A DNA stretch of 8,418 bases from Candidatus Auribacterota bacterium (GCA_026391995.1 JAPLCY010000043.1:1-8418); one strand, 5' to 3'. Positions 1 through 6,677 are shown, counted from the first letter of the stretch. Made by a program: numbers and translations. The notes: generated by a model not told the origin, from the sequence alone.

Positions 1-153
1 CTCCTTCTCGCGGAAAAGGATCCCCCTGTCGTAGGCGAGCAGTATATCGCCCTCGAGCTTCTGGCCGTTTTTGAGCTGAACGATCTCCCCGCTCACGGGT
101 GCGGTGAGAGAGAGGATCACGACGACGGCGGCGCGGCGCGCGATGGTGTGCAC
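1..153 (-). CDS. Exported protein, N-terminal part only (runs off window start)
   Basis: The visible 51 codons start at a GTG (153-151) preceded by GGAGG with a 4-nt gap, which is a better ribosome site than that of the in-frame ATG at 171. The protein opens with MHTIARR, then a hydrophobic stretch (VVVILSLTAPVSG), a typical Sec signal peptide with likely cleavage after V-S-G near residue 22. The mature part begins EIVQLKNGQKLEGDILLAY, a short beta-strand/turn pattern (polar 'LKNG..LEG.I') seen at the start of small periplasmic proteins with an Sm-like or SH3-like barrel fold. That fold assignment is inference from pattern only; the rest of the gene lies outside the window, so the function is unknown. 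A TATAAT sits 30 nt upstream of the start. Confidence 0.6.
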   Translation of the reverse strand, partial: MHTIARRAAVVVILSLTAPVSGEIVQLKNGQKLEGDILLAYDRGILFREKE

Positions 154-182
154 GGTTCCTCCAGGGCCCATTCAGCGGCTAT

Positions 183-188
183 ATTATA
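183..188 (-). promoter_or_regulatory. Probable -10 box for the leftward exported-protein gene
   Basis: Read on the minus strand this is a perfect TATAAT, 30 nt upstream of the GTG start at 153, which would give a leader of about 23 nt. No good -35 hexamer is visible at 16-18 nt spacing, so the call rests on the -10 sequence and its position. Confidence 0.4.
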
Positions 189-295
189 CATCGCATTTCG
201 CGGTCTCAGCCATGATTTCTTCCGTAGCCCACGGCTTATTGCGTAACTGTTTCTGATCATCCGTCCAATTACCGGTAAAGGGTATTGACCGCTGG

Positions 296-315
296 GCGCA
301 CACTGAAGTGTGCGC
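296..315. repeat. Perfect 20-nt palindrome (hairpin or operator)
   Basis: GCGCACACT and AGTGTGCGC form 9-nt arms around a GA centre; as RNA this is an 8-bp GC-rich stem with a UGAA loop. No T-run follows on either strand, so it does not look like an intrinsic terminator. It lies between two divergent gene starts, about 120 nt upstream of the ATG at 435, so a protein-binding site or a dispersed palindromic repeat is possible. Confidence 0.55.
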
Positions 316-364
316 TAGTGTGCCCCCCCGTAACTGACCCAGTACAGGGCCGGAGAGAATTGCA

Positions 365-393
365 TTGTCGCGCCGGCGGCGGGGGACTACAAT
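365..393 (+). promoter_or_regulatory. Candidate sigma70-type promoter for the PrcB-type gene
   Basis: TTGTCG (365-370) and TACAAT (388-393) are separated by 17 nt. They match the -35 consensus at 4 of 6 positions and the -10 consensus at 5 of 6. Transcription would start near 400, leaving a leader of about 35 nt before the ATG at 435, which carries a strong Shine-Dalgarno sequence. Identified by eye only. Confidence 0.4.
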
Positions 394-434
394 AGTTGCC
401 TCAGCGCGGCGTGTGCAGTGCAGGGAGGTGATAT

Positions 435-986
435 ATGCGCAGGGCGATCGTGGTGGCGGCGCTCATCGGTATCGGTGCGGCGAACGGCGGCAACCTCCCC
501 CTGCATCTGCTCAGGAGCGGGACGGATGCCGCCTACGGGATCAAGAATACGAAGGCGGTTCCCGAGGTTGTCGTGGCTCGCGACGAAGGCGAGCTGCGCC
601 GCATCTGGGCCGAGGATATGAGCGGCTCGTACGGCGAGACGGCCGGCCTGCCCCGGGTGGACTGGAAGGCGGAGTTTGTCGTCGCGGTATTCATCGGGAT
701 GCGTCCCTCCGCCGGTTATACAATCGAGATCACGCGCATCCGGCAGGAGGGAAATGTCCTTGAAGTGACGGTTGCCGAGGCGAGGCCCCCCGCCGGCGTG
801 ATGAGCGCGGATCTGATCACCTCCCCGTATTGTATCGCCGCCTGCCCCCGCGACGGGGCTGCCCCGGAGAAGGTACTCACCCTGAAGCTGCTCGACGCGG
901 AGGGGAAGACGCTGGTCGAGCGCGCCGCCTGGGCGTACCGCTCGGTGGACGCCCCCCAGAAGACGGAGGCGGCGGAGGGGCGGTAA
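435..986 (+). CDS. Secreted protein with PrcB C-terminal-type domain
   Basis: 183 aa. The start is fixed by GGGAGGTGAT at 423-432, an almost ideal Shine-Dalgarno site. Residues 1 to about 18 (MRRAIVVAALIGIGAANGG) look like a Sec signal peptide. Residues about 75-139 match the pattern I know from the PrcB_C family: 'vDw..efVVAVFiGmRPsaGYtIEI' then a strand-rich stretch, 'RPPAG', and 'TSPYcIaacPR'. In Treponema denticola PrcB is a lipoprotein partner of the protease PrtP, but the same domain occurs alone in many bacteria where its role is unknown. This copy has no lipobox and no protease gene beside it, so a protease-partner role is not supported by context. The flavodoxin gene follows 36 nt later with its own ribosome site, so the two may be co-transcribed. 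Confidence 0.75.
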   Translation: MRRAIVVAALIGIGAANGGNLPLHLLRSGTDAAYGIKNTKAVPEVVVARDEGELRRIWAEDMSGSYGETAGLPRVDWKAEFVVAVFIGMRPSAGYTIEITRIRQEGNVLEVTVAEARPPAGVMSADLITSPYCIAACPRDGAAPEKVLTLKLLDAEGKTLVERAAWAYRSVDAPQKTEAAEGR

Positions 987-1022
987 GGCAGTGTGCGATG
1001 TGCGGTCCCGAAAGGAGGCGTT

Positions 1023-1499
1023 ATGCACAAAGTCCTCATCATTTACTACTCCCGCTCCGGCAACACGGAGAAAATGGCCCGCCTCATCGCCGAGGGGGTG
1101 AAGTCCGGCGGAGCGGAGGCGACGGTCAAGCGCGTGGAGGCGACGGAGGCATCCGAACTCCTGAATTACCAGGGGATCGTGATCGGTTCCCCGACCTACT
1201 ACGGGACAATGTCATGGGAGATCAAGAAGCTTTTCGACGAGAGCGTCGCCTTTCACGGCAAGCTGGACGGCAGGGTGGGGGCGGCATTCAGCTCGGCGGC
1301 AAACATCGGCGGCGGCAATGAAACGACGGTTCTCGCCATCCTGGAGGCGATGCTCATCCACGGCATGGTGGTCCAGGGTGACGCGGAGGGAGATCATTAC
1401 GGCCGCGTCTCGATAGACGCCCCCGATCGCCGGGTCGAGGCGCAGTGCAGGTTGACGGGGAAGCGCGTCGCGGCGCTGGTCAGGAAGCTGTTCGACTGA
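1023..1499 (+). CDS. Flavodoxin-family protein (WrbA-like/FMN-dependent)
   Basis: 158 aa. I chose the ATG at 1023 because AAAGGAGG (1011-1018) lies 4 nt upstream; an in-frame ATG at 993 would add ten residues that are not part of the fold. The protein starts directly with strand 1 (KVLIIYYS), then the FMN phosphate loop S-R-S-G-N-T (10-15). The second loop is GSPTYYGT (55-62), where the aromatic pair would pack against the isoalloxazine ring, and a third loop, SSAANIGGGNET (90-101), follows. This order and length fit single-domain flavodoxins and WrbA/NAD(P)H:quinone oxidoreductase relatives. Such proteins bind FMN and carry one or two electrons in the cytoplasm. The exact substrate or partner cannot be told from sequence, and WrbA itself is usually somewhat longer (about 190-200 aa). 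No redox partner gene is adjacent. Confidence 0.85.
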   Translation: MHKVLIIYYSRSGNTEKMARLIAEGVKSGGAEATVKRVEATEASELLNYQGIVIGSPTYYGTMSWEIKKLFDESVAFHGKLDGRVGAAFSSAANIGGGNETTVLAILEAMLIHGMVVQGDAEGDHYGRVSIDAPDRRVEAQCRLTGKRVAALVRKLFD

Positions 1500-1516
1500 G
1501 CGGGCACACAATGAAG

Positions 1517-1534
1517 CATGCGCCACAACGCATG
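1517..1534. promoter_or_regulatory. Dyad symmetry just upstream of a -10 box (possible operator)
   Basis: CATGCG at 1517-1522 is mirrored by CGCATG at 1529-1534 around a 6-nt centre. The right arm touches the TG of the extended -10 element at 1533-1541, the usual place for a repressor to block polymerase. A simple hairpin in the tail of the flavodoxin transcript is the alternative; no T-run follows it. Confidence 0.3.
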
Positions 1535-1541
1535 GTATCAT
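1533..1541 (+). promoter_or_regulatory. Candidate extended -10 promoter for the lipoprotein hydrolase
   Basis: TG-G-TATCAT is an extended -10 element with 5 of 6 matches to TATAAT and no recognisable -35 at 17 nt. Transcription would begin near 1548, leaving about 32 nt before the preferred start at 1580. This would exclude the upstream in-frame starts at 1445 and 1511. Confidence 0.35.
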
Positions 1542-1579
1542 GGGCTGTAGTTATTCCATTGATCACACTGAGAGCATGG

Positions 1580-3334
1580 ATGAGTAGACAGCTGTTTCCC
1601 CGGGCGCGCCTCCGCTGGCTGATCGCGGCATCCGCCCTTTCTCTCTCCGGCTGCGCGATGGTGTCGATGGTGCCCGTCTCCCACCAGGATAGCATCTATC
1701 CGCGCTCCCTCGCCCCCGGCGCCCCCCTCGTCCTCGCCATCCCTGGTTTGAGGGTACCGGGCCTCGAGGTGACCCAGGAGCAGCACTTCGGGCGCCTCGT
1801 CGAGATGCTCGCCGGGGAGGGCATCCCCTGCAGGATCCTCACCTATGACACGGCGGAGAATCCGCTTCACCGGGGCGCGGCCCTTTTCGATCCCGACCTC
1901 GCGATCGCATGGACGCGCGTCGGCCCCTCCGCGGTCCACGAGCTCGAGCTCGAAAACGAGCGCCGTACAGCGGCCGGGCTTCCCGAGGTGAAGCGCCTGG
2001 TTTTTATCGGTTACAGCCAGGGGGGCGTCATCATGTCCCAGCTCGCGACGCGGATCTTTCACGATTTCAAGAACAACTATGAGGAAATGGCGCGGCAGTT
2101 CGGCAACGAGTGGGAGGCGCTCAGGAACGATCCCGAGTTCATCTATTTCCTGAACGATCTCGAGGATTACCTGGTCATCAGGAATATCAAGGTGCAGCGC
2201 GAGCGCGACTTCGCGCGCGATCCTGATTTCCGCGCCGTCTACCGGAGGGCTGAGGCGAAGGCGAACCGGAGGCTCAACGATCTGGTCGAGTATCTTCTCG
2301 ATCCTTCCCGACGCTATCCCGGCGTCACCCGCTTCGAGGGGCCGGCGAGCGCAAGTTATCCGAAACGCTACGAAAAGATCGGGAAGTGCGCGGGCTCGTT
2401 CGAGCACTGCTCGATGGAACGCCGCAGGCAGATCCGCGACTTCTTCGCGGATTACGCCGAGTACCGGGCGTTCCTCACCGTGAAGCCGTACTTCGCTTCC
2501 CTGGCCGGCTCGTTCTTCGGCTCGCCGCGCGCCGACGAGAGCGTCACCCTGTTCAAGTGGTTCCCGCCGCTCAAGCTGTTCGCCCGAAGAGAGCTCGTTC
2601 AGATCGAGCAGAGCCGGCTCGGGACGCTCCATCAGCTCGATTTTATCCAGACGCTCGCCAGGCTCAACCGCGACCGGAGCTACCCGATCAACCCGGACAA
2701 CTCCCTCTTTCTAGTCGGCGCCGACGGGAGCAGGGGAGACGGGCTGGTCGATCAATCGAGCGCGCATTTGAGCGATCATACGTATGAGGAGATACGCGTC
2801 AGGAAGGGCGCGCACGGCCCCGCGGTGGACCTGCTCGAGCGCGACCGCCTCCCCGACCTCACCGTGGTCCCGCTCCCCGTCAGGCACTTTCCCGAACGAA
2901 TGTTTGGGGGGCTCGGCGGCCGCCGCTACGGCGTCGCGTGCATGGAGGCCGGGAATCCGGTCTATCCATTTCTATTGAACTTCATCCGGGAGGACCGGGA
3001 CGCCCTCACGGATCAGATCAGGGGCTGCGGGGGCAGCCTCCGCCAGTTCATGCTCGAAATCGCCGTTCCCGGCAAAGGCTGGGGCATGCTGAACGCGCGT
3101 CAGTGCGGTGTCTCTGATAACATACACATCGATAACCGCTACGACAACACCTCCAGCCGGATCGCCGTCTGGACCGGGCACTTTCGCCACGATGAGCAGA
3201 TGAATCTGCTCGGCGACGAGCGCTTCAGCGGGGTGGTTGAGGTCGAGGTGCGCGTGCCCCATGGCGGGTGGATCCCCCTCCGCTGCGCGGTCTACCCCGG
3301 CTGCAACAGCTTTGTAAAACTTGTCGTGGAGTGA
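1580..3334 (+). CDS. Lipoprotein with alpha/beta-hydrolase (GXSXG) core
   Basis: 584 aa from the ATG at 1580; the frame is open back to 1445, but 1580 puts a clean lipoprotein signal at the N-terminus (basic start, hydrophobic run, lipobox L22-S-G-C25) and has GAGAG 5 nt upstream. After C25 comes a strand 'PLVLAIPGLRVPG', typical of the first core strand and oxyanion loop of lipases. The serine motif G144-Y-S146-Q-G-G follows strand VKRLVFI, as expected of a nucleophile elbow. D387 in 'GDGLVDQSSAH' and H412 in 'KGAHGPAVDLL' are good candidates for the remaining triad residues, by analogy with lipases having 'GDG.V...SA'. About 240 residues separate Ser146 from Asp387; the first part is charged and probably helical, so it may be a cap domain. 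Roughly residues 474-584 appear to be a separate beta-rich domain that I cannot name. It is likely an esterase or lipase acting at the outer membrane; the substrate is unknown. Confidence 0.7.
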   Translation: MSRQLFPRARLRWLIAASALSLSGCAMVSMVPVSHQDSIYPRSLAPGAPLVLAIPGLRVPGLEVTQEQHFGRLVEMLAGEGIPCRILTYDTAENPLHRGAALFDPDLAIAWTRVGPSAVHELELENERRTAAGLPEVKRLVFIGYSQGGVIMSQLATRIFHDFKNNYEEMARQFGNEWEALRNDPEFIYFLNDLEDYLVIRNIKVQRERDFARDPDFRAVYRRAEAKANRRLNDLVEYLLDPSRRYPGVTRFEGPASASYPKRYEKIGKCAGSFEHCSMERRRQIRDFFADYAEYRAFLTVKPYFASLAGSFFGSPRADESVTLFKWFPPLKLFARRELVQIEQSRLGTLHQLDFIQTLARLNRDRSYPINPDNSLFLVGADGSRGDGLVDQSSAHLSDHTYEEIRVRKGAHGPAVDLLERDRLPDLTVVPLPVRHFPERMFGGLGGRRYGVACMEAGNPVYPFLLNFIREDRDALTDQIRGCGGSLRQFMLEIAVPGKGWGMLNARQCGVSDNIHIDNRYDNTSSRIAVWTGHFRHDEQMNLLGDERFSGVVEVEVRVPHGGWIPLRCAVYPGCNSFVKLVVE

Positions 3335-3364
3335 CGCATTAGACTCGTCCGCCGTTGCTCTCTG

Positions 3365-3373
3365 TGGTAAAAT
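3365..3373 (+). promoter_or_regulatory. Candidate extended -10 promoter for the coiled-coil lipoprotein/threonine synthase unit
   Basis: TG-G-TAAAAT lies 39 nt upstream of the ATG at 3412 in the 77-nt gap after the hydrolase gene. It matches TATAAT at 5 of 6 positions and has the TG pair. There is no convincing -35. A start near 3380 would leave a leader of about 32 nt, which contains a small GCCC/GGGC stem (3378-3390). Confidence 0.4.
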
Positions 3374-3411
3374 GTTGGCCCACGGAGGGCGTACAGCAAG
3401 GTGAGGGATCT

Positions 3412-4017
3412 ATGACCATACAGAGATATTTAGTCAGGGGGGCGATTTCTTGCGCGCTGCTGGTTTGCGCGGGGTGCGTGGTGCCGAAGGCCCAATATGA
3501 GGCGCTCAAAAAAGAGCGGATGCTCCTCGAGCAGAAGCAGGCCGCGGCGGATCGGGAGATGGAGAAGACCGCGGCCGAGAAGGCATCCATGGAGGCGGAC
3601 CTGGCGAAACTCAAGGTCGAGATGGCGCGGATTGAGCAGCGCAACAAGGACCTGAAGGAGTCGACCTCCGAGTACAACGAGCTCATCAAGGATATTACCT
3701 CCGAAAAGGTGGAGCTGGACATGAAGTGGGAGGAGTGCCAGGCCGAGCAGGAACAGTCGGGGGAGGAGAAGGAGAAGCTGGATCAGAAGTATCAGTCGCT
3801 CGAGCGGGAGCGCACCGCGCTCCGGCAACAGTACGACTCGCTCCTGAAGCGCTATGGCGAGCTGAAGTCGAAGGCCGTCGAAATGGAGCGCACGCCGACG
3901 CCGCTCCCTCCACCGCCGCAGAGTCCCACGGCACCACCGGCCGCCGCTGCGGCTCCGCCGGCTGCCGCCGGGGAAGGACTTGATATTTCGGGAGACGGCG
4001 GGGACGAGGGAAAATAA
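3412..4017 (+). CDS. Coiled-coil lipoprotein with proline/alanine-rich tail
   Basis: 201 aa, not assignable to a named family. The ATG at 3412 follows GAGGG (3403-3407). The N-terminus has a basic residue pair, a hydrophobic run and ...VCAG-C22, a lipoprotein signal; position -3 is Cys instead of the usual Leu, so the lipobox is imperfect. Residues about 27-160 are almost all charged and heptad-like ([11 protein letters not shown]..., repeated E/K/Q/L), predicting one long coiled coil. Residues 161-187 are Pro/Ala-rich ([16 protein letters not shown]...), followed by an acidic Gly-rich end. There is no OmpA, LysM or peptidase domain. Such proteins often act as periplasmic spacers or scaffolds between membrane and wall, but that role is inference. 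The threonine synthase ATG comes one base after the stop. Confidence 0.75.
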   Translation: MTIQRYLVRGAISCALLVCAGCVVPKAQYEALKKERMLLEQKQAAADREMEKTAAEKASMEADLAKLKVEMARIEQRNKDLKESTSEYNELIKDITSEKVELDMKWEECQAEQEQSGEEKEKLDQKYQSLERERTALRQQYDSLLKRYGELKSKAVEMERTPTPLPPPPQSPTAPPAAAAAPPAAAGEGLDISGDGGDEGK

Positions 4018-4018
4018 G

Positions 4019-4804
4019 ATGCCGTACCGCGCGTGGTTCGAGTGCATCGGGGGGTGCGGCGAGCGGTATCCGTTGACGGAGATCGTGTACGAGTGCCGCC
4101 GCTGCGGCGAGCTCCTCGAGGTGCGCCACGATCTCGTCGAGTTGAAAAAGACCCCCCCGGCGGAGTGGAAGCGGACATGGGATGACCGCTATCGCCGCAC
4201 GCAGTGGCCCTACGGCAGCGGGGTCTGGGGCAAGAAGGAGCTCGTGGCCCCCGTTGTTCGCGACGAGAATATCGTCTCCCTCTACGAGGGGGGTACCAAC
4301 CTCTTCAGGGCGGGCCGCCTCGGCAGCCAGCTCGGCATCGAGCGCCTCTGGATCAAGCTGTGCGGCAACGAGCACACCGGCTCATTCAAAGACCTCGGGA
4401 TGACAGTGCTCGTCTCCATGGTCAATCAGATGATCGCCGATGGCGCGAAGATCATCGGCGTCGCATGCGCCTCGACCGGCGATACCTCGGCCGCGCTCGC
4501 CGCCTATTGCGCCGCCGCCGGCATTCAGGCGATCGTCTTCCTGCCCCGCGGCAAGGTCTCCACCGCCCAGCTCATACAGCCGATCGCCAACGGGGCGCTG
4601 ACCCTTTCCCTTGACACTGATTTTGACGGCTGCATGGAGCTCATCCGGCAGGTCTGCACCCGCGAGAAGATCTACCTCGCCAACTCGATGAACTCCCTGC
4701 GGGTCGAAGGGCAGAAGACAGTGGGGATAGAGATTGTCCAGCAGCTCGAATGGCAGATCCCCGACTGGATCATCATCCCCGGCGGCAACCATTGCTGGAG
4801 ATGA
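4019..4804 (+). CDS. thrC: Threonine synthase N-terminal fragment
   Basis: 261 aa as read. The ATG at 4019 follows GAGGG (4006-4010) and sits one base after the upstream lipoprotein stop, so the two are probably translationally linked. The fragment opens with a zinc-ribbon pattern (C9-x3-C13 ... C26-x2-C29), typical of one threonine synthase subgroup. The PLP-binding lysine is K124 in TGSFKD, and [12 protein letters not shown] (152-163) is the next conserved PLP-site segment. It ends in 'GGN' plus four out-of-frame residues (HCWR) at a TGA. Alone it lacks the second half of the catalytic domain and is very unlikely to be active. Confidence 0.7.
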   Translation: MPYRAWFECIGGCGERYPLTEIVYECRRCGELLEVRHDLVELKKTPPAEWKRTWDDRYRRTQWPYGSGVWGKKELVAPVVRDENIVSLYEGGTNLFRAGRLGSQLGIERLWIKLCGNEHTGSFKDLGMTVLVSMVNQMIADGAKIIGVACASTGDTSAALAAYCAAAGIQAIVFLPRGKVSTAQLIQPIANGALTLSLDTDFDGCMELIRQVCTREKIYLANSMNSLRVEGQKTVGIEIVQQLEWQIPDWIIIPGGNHCWR

Positions 4805-5325
4805 AAGAGCTCGGGATCATCGACCGGCTGCCCCGGATCGCCTGCGCCCAGGCGGCGCACGCGGATCCCCTCTACCGGAGCTATCTCACGCAGTTCAAGG
4901 AGTTCGCGCCGGTCAAGGCCGCGCGCACGGCCGCGACCGCCATCCAGATCGGGAATCCGGTGAGCGTCAAGAAGGCGATACGGGTATTGAAGGCGTTTGA
5001 CGGGGTCGTGGAGGCGGCGACCGAGGATGAGCTTGCCGAGGCCTCCGCCGTCGCCGACCGGACCGGCCTCTACACCTGCCCGCACACCGGGGTGGCCCTC
5101 GCGGCCCTTTTCAAGCTGGTGCGGCGGAAGCTGATCAAACCCTCGGACGCGGTGGTGGTCATCTCAACGGCGCATGGTTTGAAATTCTCCGAGTTCAAGA
5201 CGAGGTACCACGAGGGGACGCTGCCGGAGGTGACGCCGCGCCACGCGAATCTGCCCGTCGAGCTGCCCGCCCGCTACGAGGATGTAAAGCGGGCGATATT
5301 CAAGGCGCTCGAGAAGAAGCGGTGA
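4801..5325 (+). CDS. thrC: Threonine synthase C-terminal fragment
   Basis: 174 aa from the ATG at 4801, which overlaps the upstream TGA as ATGA; the frame itself is open further back, and an in-frame ATG exists at 4750. The sequence continues the enzyme without a gap: '[25 protein letters not shown]', '[15 protein letters not shown]', '[18 protein letters not shown]', '[16 protein letters not shown]'. The GGAG immediately before the ATG is too close to serve as a normal ribosome site, so expression would depend on reinitiation. The ATGA overlap is probably accidental, since ATG and GAG are ordinary codons of the original gene. Confidence 0.6.
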   Translation: MKELGIIDRLPRIACAQAAHADPLYRSYLTQFKEFAPVKAARTAATAIQIGNPVSVKKAIRVLKAFDGVVEAATEDELAEASAVADRTGLYTCPHTGVALAALFKLVRRKLIKPSDAVVVISTAHGLKFSEFKTRYHEGTLPEVTPRHANLPVELPARYEDVKRAIFKALEKKR

Positions 5326-5339
5326 TTTTTCACTTTTTT
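5322..5339 (+). terminator. Weak intrinsic terminator-like hairpin after threonine synthase
   Basis: GTGA-TTTTT-CAC followed by six T residues forms a small 4-bp stem that includes the TGA stop codon. The stem is short and AT-rich, so termination would be inefficient. It lies in the 36-nt gap between convergent genes and may slow transcription from the left. Confidence 0.25.
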
Positions 5340-5361
5340 CCCTTTGGCCTTAGGCTGTTTC

Positions 5362-6093
5362 TCAGGTTGATGCCACCAGGATGAGCCGCGGCGTCTCGAT
5401 GCTCGGCCTCGCCCGGTTGAAGTCGCCGAAGCGTTCGCTCACTCTGAAACCGGCCCTCACCAGCATGGATTCCAGTTCAATGAGGCTGTAGAGCCGCATC
5501 TCCGACGTCCGCAGCACGATGTGCCCCTCGCCGGCGAATACCCAGGTGGTGACAATAAGGCTTTTATCCACGTGGAATATCCGCCGTTCCATGATGTAGC
5601 CCTTGCCGGCCTTTGTCCAGTCCCGCTCCCGGAAGTGTCGGAGTATGTAGTCGCGATTGGCCACGTCGATCAGGAAACGCCCCCCTTTTTTAAGAGCCTT
5701 CGCCACCCCCTTGAGAATGCCGAGGTCGGCCTCTTCGTCGAAGTAACCGAAGCTTGACCAGATGCAGATGGCCGCATCGAACAGATTCACAAAGGGCAGC
5801 TTGCGCATGTCGGCCTCGAGAAAGGCGGGTCGGTTCTTAAGGGTGAAGGCCTCCGCCTGCGCCTTTGTGAGGTATTCCGGTTTGAAATCAATGCCCGTCA
5901 CGAGGTATCCCTGCTGCGCCAGCGGGATACTGTGCCGTCCGATGCCGCAACAGATGTCGAGCAGCTTCTCCTTCGGTTTCAGCCGTAGCGCCGATTCTAT
6001 GAATGAGACCTGCTGCCGCGTCTGTTCGGGGGTCACGAGGCAGAAGCCGTACTCAAGCCACGTCTTGTCGAAAAACTGCTTTGTCCATTCCAT
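5362..6093 (-). CDS. Class I SAM-dependent methyltransferase
   Basis: 243 aa; the ATG at 6093 follows AGGAG with 7 nt spacing, and that site overlaps the TAG stop of the upstream transglycosylase gene. The fold is the Rossmann type: motif I is LLDICCGIGRHS (44-55), the acidic end of strand 2 is D69 in 'TGIDF', 'EADMRKLPF' (93-101) is the adenine-contact region, and 'FDAAICIWSSFGYF' (105-118) and 'ALKKGGRFLIDV' (133-144) are the next strands. This matches small-molecule or protein methyltransferases of the Methyltransf_11/25 type. The substrate cannot be read from sequence. The second half (about 165-243) is strand-rich, as in methyltransferases that add a small C-terminal sheet. It sits downstream of a cell-wall enzyme in the same unit, but a shared role is only a guess. 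Confidence 0.85.
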   Translation of the reverse strand: MEWTKQFFDKTWLEYGFCLVTPEQTRQQVSFIESALRLKPKEKLLDICCGIGRHSIPLAQQGYLVTGIDFKPEYLTKAQAEAFTLKNRPAFLEADMRKLPFVNLFDAAICIWSSFGYFDEEADLGILKGVAKALKKGGRFLIDVANRDYILRHFRERDWTKAGKGYIMERRIFHVDKSLIVTTWVFAGEGHIVLRTSEMRLYSLIELESMLVRAGFRVSERFGDFNRARPSIETPRLILVAST

Positions 6094-6103
6094 CGCCCCG
6101 CTC

Positions 6104-6670
6104 CTAGAAAATGCTGAACAGCCGGTAGAGCCGCCACCGCCGGAGTATGTACCGTACGTACTCCCTGGTGGTGGGATAGGTGATCGCCTTTACGAATGCC
6201 CTCCCATCGCCGCGCGCGCGCGCGGCATTCATCCACCGGTCCACGTTCGACGCGCCGGCATTGTAGTGGGCGAGTGCGAATGGCACCGGGTCGGCGCAGG
6301 AACCGTACCGCCGCATCGCCTTCCCGAGATACCAGCACCCGACCTCGATATTCACCGGAGGCTCGAAGAGATGGGCGGTGTCCAGGCCGCGAAGCCCCTG
6401 TGCGGCCGCGTATTCCCGCCCCACCACCGGGGTCACCTGCATGAGGCCGATCTCCCCCTTTGATCCACTCGCGCGCGGATAAAAATTGCTCTCTCTCTTT
6501 ATGACCGCCTTGACGAGGAGGGGGGCAAGGCCGTGACGGTCCGCGGAATCCTTGATGAGCCCCGCGTAGCGGTTCTCGCGCCACGCCTCGTAAATGACCA
6601 TGACCATGCAGATGACGGAAATCATCACGAGCGTCAGGATCGGCAGGGAAAAGAGTTTTTTTGCTTTCAT
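6104..6670 (-). CDS. Membrane-anchored lytic transglycosylase (SLT domain)
   Basis: 188 aa. Residues 6-28 form one hydrophobic segment (LFSLPILTLVMISVICMVMVIY) after a basic start, an uncleaved signal anchor that places the rest in the periplasm. The SLT/GH23 core is clear: catalytic E60 in 'VIKRESNFYPRASGSKGEIGLMQVTP', 'ALAHYNAG' (132-139) and 'YPTTREYVRYI' (165-175). These enzymes cut the MurNAc-GlcNAc bond of peptidoglycan, forming a 1,6-anhydro end. The size resembles compact Slt/EmtA-like enzymes without extra binding domains. No Shine-Dalgarno site is visible before the ATG at 6670, which is unlike its neighbours. The methyltransferase follows after 10 nt, so the two form an operon. A candidate promoter lies at 6712-6720. 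Confidence 0.88.
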   Translation of the reverse strand: MKAKKLFSLPILTLVMISVICMVMVIYEAWRENRYAGLIKDSADRHGLAPLLVKAVIKRESNFYPRASGSKGEIGLMQVTPVVGREYAAAQGLRGLDTAHLFEPPVNIEVGCWYLGKAMRRYGSCADPVPFALAHYNAGASNVDRWMNAARARGDGRAFVKAITYPTTREYVRYILRRWRLYRLFSIF

Positions 6671-6677
6671 TGGTGTA

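Larger units (their letters stand above)
154..434. other. Divergent intergenic region
   Basis: This 281-nt stretch separates the leftward exported-protein gene from the rightward PrcB-type gene. It contains the leftward -10 box at 183-188, a strong 20-nt palindrome at 296-315, an 8-nt direct repeat CGTAACTG (242-249 and 329-336), a C7 run at 323-329, and a rightward promoter-like pair at 365-393. A minus-strand frame stays open across much of it but has no recognisable protein features. I see no RNA gene here. Confidence 0.6.
4019..5325 (+). pseudogene. thrC: Threonine synthase, interrupted by a ~28-nt deletion/frameshift
   Basis: Threonine synthase converts O-phosphohomoserine to threonine using PLP. 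The two reading frames here join into one such enzyme: codons 1-257 are intact to 'DWIIIPGGN', and the other frame resumes with '[28 protein letters not shown]'. In family members I know, GGN is followed by about ten residues (LGNVSALGKG-like) before this block. Only two bases (4790-4791) lie between AAC and the TTG codon where about 30 are expected. The loss shifts the frame, and it also removes the Gly/Asn loop that holds the PLP phosphate, so even ribosomal frameshifting would not restore a normal enzyme. Codon use and similarity on both sides look undecayed, so the lesion is recent, or an assembly or strain variant. Confidence 0.75.

Noticed and set aside
154..434. Minus-strand open frame across the divergent intergenic region
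   Set aside because: It has no start codon with a ribosome site, crosses the palindrome and the C-run, and its product has no recognisable features.
993..1022. Longer start for the flavodoxin-family gene at ATG 993
   Set aside because: The AAAGGAGG site belongs to the ATG at 1023, and the fold begins right after that residue.
1445..1579. Upstream in-frame starts for the hydrolase lipoprotein (1445 and 1511)
   Set aside because: They would bury the lipoprotein signal about 45 or 23 residues into the protein, and the first overlaps the flavodoxin gene.
1538..2632. Long minus-strand open frame (364 codons) opposite the lipoprotein hydrolase
   Set aside because: It lies wholly antisense to a gene with a clear lipobox and serine motif. 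Its translation is a charged, low-complexity GC shadow with no signal, domain or ribosome site.
3695..4375. Minus-strand open frame opposite the coiled-coil lipoprotein and threonine synthase
   Set aside because: Both plus-strand genes have motifs and ribosome sites; the antisense product is Ala/Pro/Arg-rich with no recognisable fold.
4801..4804. ATGA overlap taken as evidence of a natural two-subunit threonine synthase
   Set aside because: ATG GAG-like codons are the ordinary coding sequence here, and the conserved loop is missing, so the overlap is better read as an accident of the deletion.
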